The notes: a model not told the origin generated them from the sequence alone. A stretch of 64,000 nt of DNA from Trematomus loennbergii (GCA_012861695.1 JAAOOA010000086.1:4237293-4301292); one strand, 5' to 3'. Positions 50,798-63,323 are shown, numbered from the stretch's first letter. Made by a program: numbers and translations.

Positions 50798-52617
50798 TTA
50801 AAGGTCCCATGTCATGGCCATTTCTACTGATCATAATTCCATTGTTGAGGTATACTAGAATACATTTATATTGTGCAATGTTCCAAACTCACATTGGTTT
50901 CTCATACAGCATCTCTGTATAGTATGTGTATTCACTCTCTGTCCTAAACGGCTTGTTGGAGCCCCCCCCCCCCTGTGAGCCCAGTGGCCGTCTGCGAGAC
51001 ACAGCGAAACCCAGCCCGAAACACACACACACCTGCAGCCTGGCTGGGAGTTTGTGTGTGCGCCCAGGCTGAGTTCCGCGGTGTCTCGCTGTCTCGCCGA
51101 CCCCACACCAGTGAGCCAGCTCACAGTGTCCCGCTCCTCGCAGCAGCGAGCCTCGCAACGTCCCGCTGAGTGTGTGTGTGTTGCGACTTTCACACCAGCG
51201 CTTTTCCCTTTCTAGCTCCGAGCTAGAGCTTTTCTGGTTCAGCTCCGGTTTCCCTTTTCTGCTCCCGCTTTGTTCACACCGCCCAGAGCCCGACTGGTGC
51301 TGCCGCTGCTGCGTCATGACGTCACCGTTTACATCGCTGATTTGCTCCCCAACGGCGCTCACAACAACAACAACTGCGTCGGGTCGATGATCGTGTTGCT
51401 TTTAATCATACAAAGCCAGATTAAACGACTTCTCCAACCTTATACTTTTCTCCAGAGTGCCGTGGTTCATTGTTTATTAATGTGTTTCAGCGGCATTTAC
51501 CGACCGCTGCAGTGCTGGCTGCTCTTCTCCCGTTAGCTCCGGGTTAGCTCACATGGCAGCGGCCGCTCTAAAGTATTCACTGTCTGACTGTCACACAAGC
51601 AGATGATACATATCCCCAGTTCCCCTTAAGTGAATGTGTGTCAGTCTGAATTGACGCTGTTTGGCATCACAACGCTGTTATGAAAGTTTCTCTGGTATAA
51701 AATGGGTGATGTTAGCATAGGAACCGAAGCTAAACTGACTACTTGCTATTGCTATCCTATTGTGGCATAAGCCGTTTTCTACAGGCACATTTTACCGGCG
51801 TATTTTTCATTATGATTCTACTTGTGATAGTCGGACATGACAACCTGTGCAGCCCATGTATTGTTTCCATCCGATAGCTGCTATAATACAAAACAAAACG
51901 TCTGCCTGCTCTCCACAATGATCAATAACAGCGAATGGATGGTCAAAGTAAGGTACAAACAAACAGAATCACACGAAGCCTGGTTAGTGTTGCCTGACTT
52001 TATAAAGTGTGTTTTTTTTTATAAGTGTGTGGTTGCCTTCTAGTCACTTTGCTCAGCGCTACTGCTTGTAGGCAGGCATGACGAGACTCTTCAGTCGACC
52101 ATGTTCAGGGGAGGTGGGTTTAGTTTCCTGCACACCTCGACGTAAGAGAGACGTAAGCGACGCCGCCTCTTAGCTCTGGAGTCTTGCTTCTAGACCGACA
52201 ATTTTTTGGAGCTGGAAACTAAACGGATTCCGGAGCTAAGAGGCGGCGCCGCTGCGGTGTGAAGAGGAAAAACTGTACTTTTCAGGCTCTAGCTCTGAGC
52301 CGGCCCTGAAAACGCGTTGGTGTGAAAGGGGCATGTGTGTGAGGAAGTCCGCGGATTGGTCCAAATGTAACGGCTCCGCGGACGTTACGTTACGTTACGT
52401 CACTATACCCGAAATACGTCACTATACCCAAGAAGTAAACAATGGAAAAAGAGAAATCCCCAACGAGGCGTTCTGGGGCAGCATAGACAGGTCTTTTCTG
52501 TGTTACAGGGTGTACTTTGAGGGTTTGTGACTCTGCAGACCGTTTACATGCAGAAAAAGCTACATAACACACAAGGGGACGGGTAATAACCAGAAAAGCA
52601 TGACATGGGACCTTTAA
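50798..52617. mobile_element. MITE with TTAAAGGTCCCATG termini, hosting another MITE
   Basis: The left end TTAAAGGTCCCATGTCATGG faces a right end GACATGGGACCTTTAA. TTAA is present at both edges, compatible with piggyBac-type targeting. The segment 51183-52332 is a second element nested inside. Confidence 0.75.
51183..52332. mobile_element. Nested MITE with TTTCACACC termini
   Basis: The left end ACTTTCACACCAGCGCTTTT faces a right end AAAACGCGTTGGTGTGAAAG. The flanks are TGTGTGTT and TGTGTGTG. Near the right end, CGCCGCCTCTTAGCTC (52161) and GAGCTAAGAGGCGGCG (52233) can form a strong hairpin around a 50-bp loop. Confidence 0.7.
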
Positions 52618-52752
52618 GGAGGCAATATGAAATGTTTACTAAACAGATCTTCCATGGGACTTTTTTTAACCCTGATATCAGGCTGTGTTGAAATTGGCAG
52701 AAGGAGACCTAGTTAACGTTAGCTGTTAGCTGTTAGCAGCCGTGAGGCACAG

Positions 52753-53135
52753 GGTGTTTCTCAATCGCGAGTAAAGCTGCTCCAGAGCCACTATTTCAAG
52801 CATACTACGTCATCGAGTGCCGCCGAAGTACTGTTCCAATCTCCGAATTTCTTGGAAATCTACCGAGCCCGGCGTACTCCGTTTGGAGAAATATCGAGGC
52901 TGCACATGAGTAGACTCCGCGGTCTTAAAATCCCCACAATGCTTTGCGCATGGACCAATTTCCCCAAATCTGTGACGGAAGGCGGGGCCTCTCATATGAC
53001 GCACACCTGCACACTTGCTAGCCTGTTCCACTCTTTGTTTTCCGAATGCCAGGAAGTATTCTTGCCTCGCTTCTGAAGCAAGATGCTCGGCAGACATGTG
53101 CTACCAAGCAAGCGTACTCGAGATTGAGAAACACC
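52753..53135. mobile_element. 383-bp MITE with GGTGTTTCTCAATC termini
   Basis: The left end GGTGTTTCTCAATCGCGAGT faces a right end ACTCGAGATTGAGAAACACC. The 5-bp duplication CACAG is on both sides (52748-52752 and 53136-53140). Confidence 0.85.
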
Positions 53136-53140
53136 CACAG

Positions 53141-55207
53141 TGTCCTGCTTGGCTAAATAACATAGCTAACAGATAACAGCCAAAGAAGCAGTCTCTTTTG
53201 AGTACATTTGCATGCGTCCATGCTCTATTCATTAAATTATCATTTGAATTTAGCACAGTTAATTATACCTTTATCATAGTGTGTTCAAATGCAATCTTGG
53301 AAAATGTGATTTTTCTTTTTGTTGGGTGAGACATTTTAATACATTGTTGTCTAAAGGCGTTAACTATATAAAACGGATATTTGCAAGAAGATTAGGACCT
53401 GTATAACTTCCTAACATAAAACAGTATGCAAACATTAGAGAAGGAGTGTATGTTGAAGAACAATGGATTTATTGTTGTTTTTACCGTGGTATCGAATTGG
53501 TATTGACATTGTGGAATTTCCCTGGTACTGCTTTCAAGGTCAAGGCACTTTTAGGTTGGAATCACACTACAATGTTTTTGGCTTTGGAGATGACGACCCT
53601 GTTCGGTTTGGCTGAGTTTGTAGTTTTCTGTGGAGGAGTGCTTTGTGGTTTTATTGGATACATTTACACAACATGTCATCGGAGCTAGTAGTCTTGTCAG
53701 GACATTATCAGGCTGATATTGTGTCAATGGTTGAGGCAACGCCAAGTTTCTGCCTCCACTGGTCGGTTGATATTAAGATTTATTGGCCAAGTATAATTCT
53801 TCCGCCTATTCCACGATGGCGCCAGCCGAGGGTTCTGGGAGATTTGTGACATAGCTTAACTCTTACAGGGTCTTATGTAAACAAAATGGTTGATACATAT
53901 GAGATGAAGAGAAGATCACTCTGTCCTCTCAGAGTCTTTGTACATCTGAAAATAGATGTCACACCATCATCACCTCTTTTTTTTTACCTCCTTCATTTTC
54001 ATGATGCTTTTCATCTTTGCTATATTGTCTCATGTTAGAAATGTTCCTGCCCTCACCTCCCTGCATACCATTCACACAGTCGCTATGTGCCCGCATACTT
54101 CAGGGTCCAGTGGGAAACTTTAGCTCTCTGTCAGTTGCTGCTTTACTTAAAACCATCTCATATTTCCTCTGAGATTCACACTGAACTCTTTACTGAACAT
54201 CAGAAGCTGTGAGGATGTTTTACATGTTTTTGCATGGAGCTCATCTTCATATCATAAATAGCAAATGTTTTTATAGACACAAAGAGAAAAAAAGATTAGA
54301 TAAGGAAATTAGTATCTTATATGTGTCACAAACAACAGCTGGAAAGAAGTGAAGAATAGCAGATGCTCAGAAAAAAAAAGTTTAACTTGATATTTGTGAT
54401 TTTTTGGAGAAAAAAACGATCGAAACGTTAAGCATGTAGATGCAGATCCTTCTCAATTCCCTCTACATTACAAAACATAATTTCTAAAATATGAATTCAC
54501 AATTTTACAAAATCTTTTTGGGAAATACATATATTTTAACACAAATCAAACCCAATGTTTCTCTCTCATACTCTGTGTGACATGCCAACCGTTTCCAGCT
54601 GTGTGAGGCAAATCTGTGGTGGAAAGTGAATATCTATTTGCATTCAATCCATATGATTCATTTCACAGTTCAGTGGTTACACAGCAGATCAAAGGGGGCA
54701 GAATGCTCTCAGAGAACAGGATGATGTTGTACCTGGATCAGACTTGAATCAGCAGACATAAACATGTGCTGATGTCAGAGGCTTGTGCTGGCCTGGAGTT
54801 TCTGTACAACTAAACTCTGTGATCTTCTGCTCCTCGTCCCACCAGCTGAGCACACATCTCATATATCCTGCGCTCTGAGGTTTCTGCAGCGCCGAGGTCA
54901 AACATTCACAAACACAGGTCATGACATGTATCCACTTATAACAGGGATTACTATTTTTAAATACTACACTTGCTGCTAGCTTGTCTGCTGACTGTGGGGT
55001 TATGTAAATGGGTTTCAGAAGGCTCAGATAATACCTTTGAATTTTGAGTCCTTTTGAGATTCAAGGCATTCTTTTGTGAATAAGTGCCCATTTGTAGATA
55101 GTCTAACATCTCTGCTAGACCGAGTCCAAAGAGACTGGTAACCAAGAGTTCAAGAAAGCATGAAACTTGACTAAGACCAATGCAAAGAAACACAAAGGAT
55201 CAATATG
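53141..55207 (+). other. mtss1 intron 3, no feature recognised
   Basis: No exon, RNA gene or element boundary is identified in this interval. Confidence 0.5.
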
Positions 55208-56784
55208 CAGGGTGTGTACGGGTGCTGGAAATCCTTGAAAATGCTTGAAATTGTACGAGGTGTTTTCAAGGTTTGAAAAGTGCTTGAATTTTGGGAATGG
55301 TGCTTGAATTTGGGATAAAGTGCTTGAAATTGTAAATGCTTTACTTCGCTTTTTAGATTAAAAGAAAATAAAGAAGTCGGAGCGCGCTTAATTGCTTCGC
55401 TTTTACATAAAACAGCTCCGCTCCGGCCTTCCCGCGCAATGCGCGTGACCGCCAAGTGTTTTTGTTACGTGTGTGACCTGGGCATTCTGATGAGAGTGAT
55501 AGATGACAGTATGCCAGGAGGTTGCCGTTTCAACGAGCGTTGGCTAGCAGAAGACAAATACAAGCCATGGCTAAGACGAGGGTCAAGCGAAGCCCAAGAG
55601 TAGCCTCCTGCAAAGTGTGCAACAACAACGATGCGAGAGTCTGCGCTGACGAGCCACACACCACGCGAAAGGTACGCGGTAGTAGAGCATTTTAGATTAG
55701 GCTATCATTGCATGTAAAATACATGACACTTTTCTCTGTGCGCGGCAAAACAAGCTCGCCAAAATGGCTTCACTAGTCTGGCAGTATTTTAAGTGTCCGA
55801 AAATGACAATAAAATAGCGGTATGCAACGTGTGTGTGAAGCAGAAATCCTGCGGCTCCACCCGCTGTGACGGACCGGTGAGCGGAACACACATTAAGAGT
55901 TAGACCTAACACACTTAGCTATTTTATCTACCTCTGGAACAAGCTAAACTAGTTATAAATATATTTATTCTTCACTGTCGGGTCGCTCATTACTGGATCA
56001 GTGAGCTGCATGAGACGATACTGACAGGCTGTCAGGAGAGAGAGAGAGGGGGAGAGAGGAAAAGAGAGCGATATCGGTATCGGTATCGGCCGATACTGAT
56101 TCCGGCGATCGGCTCCAAAATTGGCGATCGGAGCATCCCTAATAATTGTATATGATATGTTTTATAATGATTGATCATGAAAGTGTTATCAAAGCTGGTA
56201 AAGGTGCAGCTAGTTTGAATGACTTTGTATACTACAGAGTAGCTTGTGAATTTACTCCAGGTGGAACTAAAGTCTGATTTAACACTTGATTATATTTCAC
56301 ATCATTCATCCACATCTGTAAAGTAACTAAAGGTATTAAATACATGTAGTGGGTCAAAGTACACCATTTACCTCTGACTTGTGTTTACTGCCAACCTAAA
56401 AGTACCTCAAAAATAGTAATCAATAATATATTGAAAAGTTATTTGGCTGATTGTTTTATATTGGCTCAGCCAGCTTATATGGGATGCCCAGTCTACGTAC
56501 AGATGGGTCACTCATTTTGAAATATTAAACTTAGTTTTCTTTTCTAACATTTTTAATTTTTCATCCTTATGTAGAATGCTATTATGAAACACACATTTGG
56601 TTGTTTATAGCATAAAGAACATCTGATTTAATGTGAGGTAGGGAAATAATCATTTGAGTATAAGTATGTGTATATAAATATGTAATTTACAACAGCTGTA
56701 AGATGCTTGAAATGCTTGAAAATGCACCTTGAAAATGCTTGAAAAGTGCTTGAATTTGACTTTGGAAAAGGTGTAAGAACCCTG
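55208..56784. mobile_element. hAT-like element with zinc-finger exon remnants
   Basis: The ends are CAGGGTGTGTACGGGTGCTG and, reverse-complemented on the right, CAGGGTTCTTACACC. Both are followed inward by many TGCTTGAAAATGCTTGAAA units. AATATG occurs at both flanks (a shifted or partial duplication). At about 55515-55570 the plus strand reads CRFNERWLAEDKYKPWLRRG, which resembles the zinc-finger N-terminus of a hAT transposase. At about 55765-55850 SLVWQYFK and, after a frame change, AVCNVCVKQKSCGSTRC look like a BED finger. At about 56075-56141 a fragment ending GATCGGAGCATCCCTA is the end of another hAT-type MITE inserted within. Confidence 0.65.
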
Positions 56785-58197
56785 AATATGCTTCATATTG
56801 TAGTGATTGTAGTTTGGAGTGATAGTGAACCGTGATACTCAGCCTTCACAGCCCTTTGGCTTTACAAACAGCAAACTAAATCGAGCTAAATGCTAAACTT
56901 AGAATTATGTTGGACATGAAACACTATTACTCAACTGGAATGGCACTTGTAGAGCGCAGACCTCTGTGAAGGCCAATGATGCATTTAAATTCTACTTGGA
57001 TGATTCCATTTCCTAAGTTGGGAAGTCGTCTCCCAACTTCGAGCTTTAAGTCGTAATGCAAAAGTGTCTTAAAATATGACAGTGAAATATAACCTGTATA
57101 TCCTCCACATGATTCAGATCCACTCCAAAAGGTAATAGATTCTTTCTTGGTAAATGCCACACCCTTCCACAAAGTTTTATGAAAGTGTGGCCCTAATCTT
57201 GCTGACAGACAGACAAACCCTGCCTAACAGACTAACCCTAACCCAGAAAACAAAAAACACAAGTAATAGAAACCTTATATCTGTGCATAAAACTACATGT
57301 CTATATTAGGGATACCTGGCAAACAATATAACCTCCTGGTCCTGCAGGTCCACGTTGAACTAAAGACCTCAAAATGTTCTCAGGATCTTGAAAGAACTGT
57401 AAACTGTTGGCAGAGATGAAAATCATTTCCCCGTCAAAGTAAGCAACTACCTAATAATTGGTCTCTGCTGAAATCACAAATAAAACTGATCCTCAGGTAG
57501 TTTATGAATCAGACACCTGGTGTTTCTCTCACATTGTGTTTTATGTGAGAGCAAGGCTGAACTCGCTGCCAGCAGCAGTGTGTGGTCTTTAAGGGCCTCA
57601 TTTTGGTATGGCATCGCCACGGCAACAGCAACAGCTGCCTGGTTTGACGTCACAGAGTATGTGATCCTGTGTTAGAAACACATGTAGCATATGGAGTGAA
57701 TGCAGACAACCATGTAGGCTTACTCTACATCCAATTAATGTAAATGAATAGAGCCAGAGCTAGCGGAGGATAACAACATGTACTGGGACAGTTAATCCAC
57801 CAGAGCTACACCTGCTCAGCTGGGACAAACACTTTCATTTTCATCATCCAGTTAAACACTCTTTAGTCAGCTGCTAGAGGGTGTTACATATCCATCCCTT
57901 TAAGAACTGTAACTTTTGCCTGCTGACGATTTAAAAGCAACAAGATTGCAGGGGAAAAAAACATCCACTCCATGAATAATTTTTACAACGCCATGCAAGT
58001 ACGGGGAGTAGAATAACTATATATTTTGTGCACAATATTATGTAATCTATAGATAGCTATTTGAAATGTTGTATTTTCAATAAAATACATTTAAGGATTC
58101 CTTTTTTTTTAGTAGGTGTCGATAAGATGTGTCTTTATTTTAGGCATACAAAACTCTCCTATAACATATAATGTCCTATCAAAATGTTATAAAGTTT
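56785..58197 (+). other. mtss1 intron 3, no feature recognised
   Basis: No exon is recognised. A TGACGTCA-like site (TTTGACGTCACAG, about 57642) stands in a GC-richer patch, but its significance is unknown. Confidence 0.45.
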
Positions 58198-58240
58198 GGT
58201 AACACTTTATATTAAGGTACACAAATTAACCATCAACTAG

Positions 58241-60811
58241 TTTAGTGGGAATGCTTATACAGCATTCCCACTAAACTGTTATTTAGTGGGAATGCTGTTA
58301 ACAGCATTCCCACTATCTGTTCTTCTACGCACGAAATTCTTTATTCTTATTATTCCACCCGTTATTTTGCCGGCCTTCTCCTCCCGCATTGAACATCGCA
58401 GAAACTCCGTTCAAACATCAAAACGTTCAGCTCGGTCGGGAATCGATGGCTATTACTTTTATCATTCATAACTTTCATAATTCCAGAGATACATCCCATA
58501 ATTCATCCTTTGTAACCATTGAAGTCAATGGAGAAACTCTTCAGACTTCAACAAATCTTCATGCGACTTCAACTGCTAACTGTTCCTTCATACTATCACT
58601 CAGAAACCTCATTCCAACTTTAAAATGTTACACATCTTTCTGACATTATCCGTGTAACACAACTTTTAAATCTGATTCTTACTTTTAGAGATATTAAACA
58701 TTGTTCAGACCTTGGTACAGAGGCCTTCTTCAGATTTTAACATTAACTAGAGTGCGTGATGTCACAGCTAGAGTGGAGGAAATCTTTAAATTTGCCTTCA
58801 TATTTCTTTTTAAAACTGCCATAATTCCCAAACCCTACATTCCTGAGAAATCATATTTCATGACAAACGTAGGAAAACATCTCGTAGCTTGAAAAATGAC
58901 AAATAATTAAGCAAAATAATTAAACAAAATGCCTCTTGAGGGCATGAAGTGACAAAAACTTTCAACATGTCTCCATTAAAGCCCATTGTAATTTCAGGCT
59001 GATATTTCCTCACAGCAGCAGCCGCACACCTTTAGTTAATCTGCCAAAACGGCCACATTCTTGACCCGAAAGTACACAAAAAGCACACTTCAGATACTCA
59101 AGGTCCTTGAGATGCTTCACGCTTTGAAATTTCACCGATATCTGTTACGGTTCTTCAACAAAACGTTCACATGTAAGAGGTTTATCTCTCATTCAGAACA
59201 ATGGAAACCTTTGATCTCTGGACACCTCGTTAGCTCAAATATAAACACCTGTGTCATGGAACACGATGATGTCATAACTCCAACTGACATGCTCAGAGCA
59301 GCAGACTTCAGATAATGGTTAATGGTCCTGCCCTCAACAGCTCTACGTCAATTATGGGGTGTCATCATATGCCGTTTCCATGGAAACGCATCCCTCGCCA
59401 TAAAAGACGATGTCGCTATACATTAACTCCTATGAAAATGTTCAAAAAGTGCTCAAACACATGTGTGCTAACAGTCCAGCCGTGAAGACATCTACGGGAC
59501 AGTTTTGAGATTTCTTCAAATGCCGTTGCCATGGCAACACAATGCTCGCCATGAAACACGGTTTTCTCATAACTTCAGTGAAAATGCTCCAAACGGCCCA
59601 AAACTTCACAGGTTTGGTAACGATGCAGCCATCAACGCATCTAAGTGTATTATGGGTGTCATCAAATGCCGTTGCCATGGCGACAGACCACTCGCCATGA
59701 AACACGATGTCGCTGTAAGTCCAATGGACACGGTCCAATCGTCCCCCAATCTTCACTTGTATATCACCGGTCCATGCCTCAACATCTCTACGCAAATCTG
59801 AGATCTCACCATATGCCGTTTCCATGGAAACGCATCCCTCGCCATAAAAGACGATGTCGCTATAACTCCTATGGAAATGTTAAAAAAGTGCTCAAACTTC
59901 TCACGTGTGCTAACAGTCCAGCCGTGAAGACATCTACGGGACAGTTTTGAGATTTCTTCAAATGCCGTTGCCATGGCAACACAATGCTCGCCATGAAACA
60001 CGGTTTCTCATAACTTCAGTGAAAATGCTCCAAACGGCCCAAAACTTCACAGGTTTGGTAACGATGCAGCCATCAACGCATCTAAGTGTATTATGGGTGT
60101 CATCAAATGCCGTTGCCATGGCGACAGACCACTCGCCATGAAACACGATGTCGCTGTAAGTCCAATGGACACGGTCCAATCGTCCCCCAATCTTCACTTG
60201 TATATCACCGGTCCATGCCTCAACATCTCTACGCCAAATCTGAGATCTCACCATATGCCGTTTCCATGGAAACGCATCCCTCGCCATAAAAGACGATGTC
60301 GCTATAACTCCTATGAAAATGTTAAAAAAGTGCTCAAACTTCTCACGTGTGCTAACAGTCCAGCCGTGAAGACATCTACTGGACAGTTTTGAGATTTCTT
60401 CAAATGCCGTTGCCATGGCAACACAATGCTCGCCATGAAACACGGTTTTCTCATAACTTCAGTGAAAATGCTTCAAATGGCCCAAAACTTCACAGGTTTG
60501 GTAACGATGCAGCCATCAACGCATCTAAGCGTATTATGGGATGTCATCAAATGCCCTTGGCATGGCGACAGATCATTCACCATCAAGTTAGTTCAAAAGT
60601 TTGCAGTTCAAATATTCTGCTGCTTTTCCAAGCCTTTTTACTTTCTTTTCTTCTCTCATCACACATTCAAGCCCCCAGTGTTTCATGTATCATTTCAATC
60701 TAAATTCTTCACTTTCTTCTTACACATTACATTTCAGCATAGCACTTTAGCGTCAGCTTTTCAGCATAAAGCATTCCCACTAGCAATTTCTTCAGGAATT
60801 GCATTCTCTAG
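58241..60811 (+). mobile_element. Helentron-like (HINE-type) non-autonomous element
   Basis: The boundaries are exact because the host repeat is known: it rejoins as CAACTAG|TTGTTAATT. The 5' end is a hairpin, TTTAGTGGGAATGCT, a 5-nt loop, then AGCATTCCCACTAAA (58241-58275). A perfect 32-bp palindrome follows (58284-58315). The same motif occurs inverted near the 3' end (GCATTCCCACTA, 60771-60782). It is followed by a small hairpin (GCAATT, 8-nt loop, AATTGC) nine bases before the terminal CTAG. A 5' terminal repeat whose partner sits inside a 3' terminal hairpin, no clear target duplication, and a tandem-repeat core are features described for Helentron-derived elements. No Rep/helicase is encoded, so the assignment is structural only. 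Confidence 0.55.
59359..60575. repeat. 442-bp higher-order tandem repeat
   Basis: AGTTTTGAGATTTCTTCAAA recurs at 59501, 59943 and 60385, exactly 442 bp apart, for about 2.7 copies. Each unit consists of three related blocks of about 147 bp. Each block opens with a palindrome around CCATGG (GTTGCCATGGCAAC, GTTGCCATGGCGAC or GTTTCCATGGAAAC) and then CGCCAT(G/A)AAA. Frames of 100-160 codons read in it are repeat artefacts. Confidence 0.92.
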
Positions 60812-61104
60812 TTGTTAATTAACATGCATATTAGCAGTATATTGGCTCTTTATTAGTCATTATAAAACACTTATTAATGCCTTATTCTACATGACCATAT
60901 TCTACAAGTAAGCCATTAGTTGAGAGTTTTTCGTCAATAACCCTCTAATTAGTGCTTATTATTGCAAGTAAGGAAGTTGTTGTACATGAGTTTTGGTCTT
61001 AATATGCTCTGCTCAATATGGGCCTAATAAGGCAGTAGTACCACAAGAAAAGTAATTCTCCCATAATAACACTTAACAAATATGATCTATTCTTATGTAA
61101 CAAG

Positions 61105-61480
61105 TACGGCTGTCAAGTTAACGCGTTAACGCGTTAACGCAACACATTTTTAACGCCACTAATTATTTTAACGCGATTAACGCATGTATATTTTTTGTCC
61201 TCGGCCGCCCCGTAGTTTCAGAGCGCATCGAGTTTAAAATACCATCTACAAGCTGATGCTGACAGCCCCGCTCCTGCCGCCCGCTTGTGGCAGACCACAC
61301 TTCCACGCTCACTGGCAGGCCCGGACTGGCCATCGGGAGGACCGGGAGGGTGTGTGTATGTGTGGCGCGAGCTAATCTAATATTTCCTAAAAGTAGATTA
61401 CTGCCAGTTCCAATAGCAATCCTTTCAAATCCAAGTTTTACTGATTAATTAGGCAAACTAAGGACACAAACAAAACAGAA
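61105..61480. repeat. Truncated hAT-type repeat with a TTAACGCG palindrome
   Basis: It starts ACGGCTGTCAAGTTAACGCG, similar to the TAGGGCTGTCAA start of fish hAT repeats. A perfect 22-bp palindrome lies at 61117-61138 (TTAACGCG units). CCCGGACTGGCCATCGGGAG at about 61321 looks like a second repeat fragment. Ends are not defined. Confidence 0.4.
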
Positions 61481-61655
61481 ATACTAATAAATAACTAACT
61501 GAAGTATAAAACTTGCACAGAAAAACTACCTGCCAGAAACTAAGGAAAATCTTCCTAATTGCCAATTATTAAAGCACTATCTATATAATAATGTTGTTTT
61601 TCCTCCCTGTCCTCTCCACATACAGTAGCACCCTTACAGGGATATACCTGCAGTA

Positions 61656-61710
61656 CTGTGTGTGTGTGTGTGTGTTGTGTGTGGTGTGTGTGTGTGTTGT
61701 GTGTGTGTGT

Positions 61711-61801
<91 letters not shown>

Positions 61802-61818
61802 CAGTGTGTGTGTGCCAG
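61656..61818. repeat. (GT)n array, about 160 bp
   Basis: GT dinucleotides with TTGTGT and GGTGTG slips, followed by a short (CCAG)n run at about 61815-61830. Confidence 0.95.
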
Positions 61819-61830
61819 CCAGCCAGCCAG

Positions 61831-62582
61831 AGGGTGTGTTTGAATTATTAAGCAGGGGCGCCCAGCAGGTGAGGCTGTGTGTGTTCTTTTCATCCCTTGC
61901 ACAAACTGCTTCTAATTAGTTGTGAGCCCCCACCCGTCTGAGGGAGCATGAGAAAGAATAATTAAGCTCCCTCTGCCTGGACTGGGGCTGTGTGTCCGTC
62001 TCTGAGGAGAAACATGAGGAAGGAGGGGACTCCAGCTGCTGATTGTGTACAAAGACTTAATTTTCACACTTCTTTTGAGGAAACTGGTCGAGAATTAAGA
62101 GTAAATCCTAAAAATGAACTGCAATGGAGAGAAGAAATTGAAAACAAATGTTAAAGAGAACATGTAACTCCGAGGTGAAGTGAAAAGAGAGCAGCCTGTT
62201 ATGAGACTTACTGTGGCTGTCCCTCCTGAGAGTGGAGGTGTTTGTTGTGGGGCTGGAGGTTACCAGCAGGAGGTCACAGCCATTTGTAAAGGTTGAGCGG
62301 CTGTTTAATAATTCACCACTACACCATCGCACTGCAGAGATGAGCTCTCCCTTTACTCACTTTAATAGGACTTCACTCTCCTACAGCTGTTTTTTAGGTT
62401 TATTAACCACTATTATCTGACACTACAGTTCCACTAAGTTTCTTCTTGTTATTTTGAATGAAATGACTACAGTGCCTGTCATGTTGAAGGCAGATATAGC
62501 AGCCAGCCTACAGAAGTTGGAGTTTGTGGAGACCAAAACAGAGCTAAGACAGAGCTAATATTTTACATAATACATATGTTAG
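61831..62582 (+). other. mtss1 intron 3, no feature recognised
   Basis: No exon or element boundary is identified. Confidence 0.5.
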
Positions 62583-62770
62583 GAGGCTGCGGCTCAGTAG
62601 ACTAGTGCGTAGATCTTCGGATCAGGGGAGCACAAGTTCAATCCCCACTGCAGTCTGCACGTTGTTGTGTCCTTCGGCAAGACACTTCCCCCAAAATTGC
62701 TCCTGTAGGGATTGTCCACAGTATGGAATGTATGTAAATCGCTTTGATAAAAGCGTCTAACAAGCGATCT
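62583..62770 (+). mobile_element. tRNA-derived SINE
   Basis: The head GAGGCTGCGGCTCAGTAGAC resembles a polymerase III A box and AAGTTCAATCCCC a B box, about 45 bp apart. The body CTTCGGCAAGACACTTCCCC and tail TTTGATAAAAGCGTCTAACA match the conserved style of teleost tRNA-SINEs. The head is too degenerate to be a functional tRNA gene. Confidence 0.75.
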
Positions 62771-63224
62771 TTACCAACTTTATAATTGCCTCTTTAAACC
62801 TCTTTGTACAGTTGTACAATTGATTTTAAGCCTGGCATTATATTCAAGTTTATTTAGTTAATACACAGGTTAAAAAAGCTTATATTTTGGTACATGAAGA
62901 CAATCATGAGATCATACATGAATCCATGTTTGAGGCAGCCAGAGTAGGCGCCATCTTTTGGACAATTGTATTCTACACTCCATGCATTATTCCACTTTAT
63001 GATTTATTTCAGTAATCACTTTGTTGAAATATCAATAAGAACCACATCATAGATCTTTTTGGCTGATTTAAGTTGTTCATTAGAAGTTAAGGGCCCCATT
63101 CATTGAGCTCATGTATTCGTACTGCTTCGGAGTTAGGTGTAATATGTATCTTTTTAAAAGCACTGCAGTGCAATTTCAAGCCCAATATCTGTTGGTGAGA
63201 GCGTTGCAGAGATGAACTGACAAC

Positions 63225-63229
<5 letters not shown>
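62771..63229 (+). other. mtss1 intron 3, no feature recognised
   Basis: AT-rich sequence without a recognisable ORF, exon or repeat. Confidence 0.5.
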
Positions 63230-63304
<75 letters not shown>

Positions 63305-63323
63305 TGTTTGTGTGTGTGTGTGT

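Larger units (their letters stand above)
58198..61104. mobile_element. Long-inverted-repeat hAT-like family, copy 2, split and truncated
   Basis: 58198-58240 repeats the first 43 bp of copy 1 (GGTAACACTTTATATTAAGG through CAACTAG). 60812-61104 continues the same arm from TTGTTAATTAACATGCATAT. The 2,571 bp between is a later insertion. The copy stops inside the arm at 61104, where another repeat begins, so the other arm is missing. Confidence 0.85.

Noticed and set aside
59442..60443. Frames of 100-160 codons on both strands
   Set aside because: They repeat with the 442-bp tandem unit, occur on both strands and lack conserved domains.
62583..62660. Possible tRNA gene
   Set aside because: Only A- and B-box-like segments remain and the body and tail match a SINE; no cloverleaf with a credible anticodon arm can be drawn.
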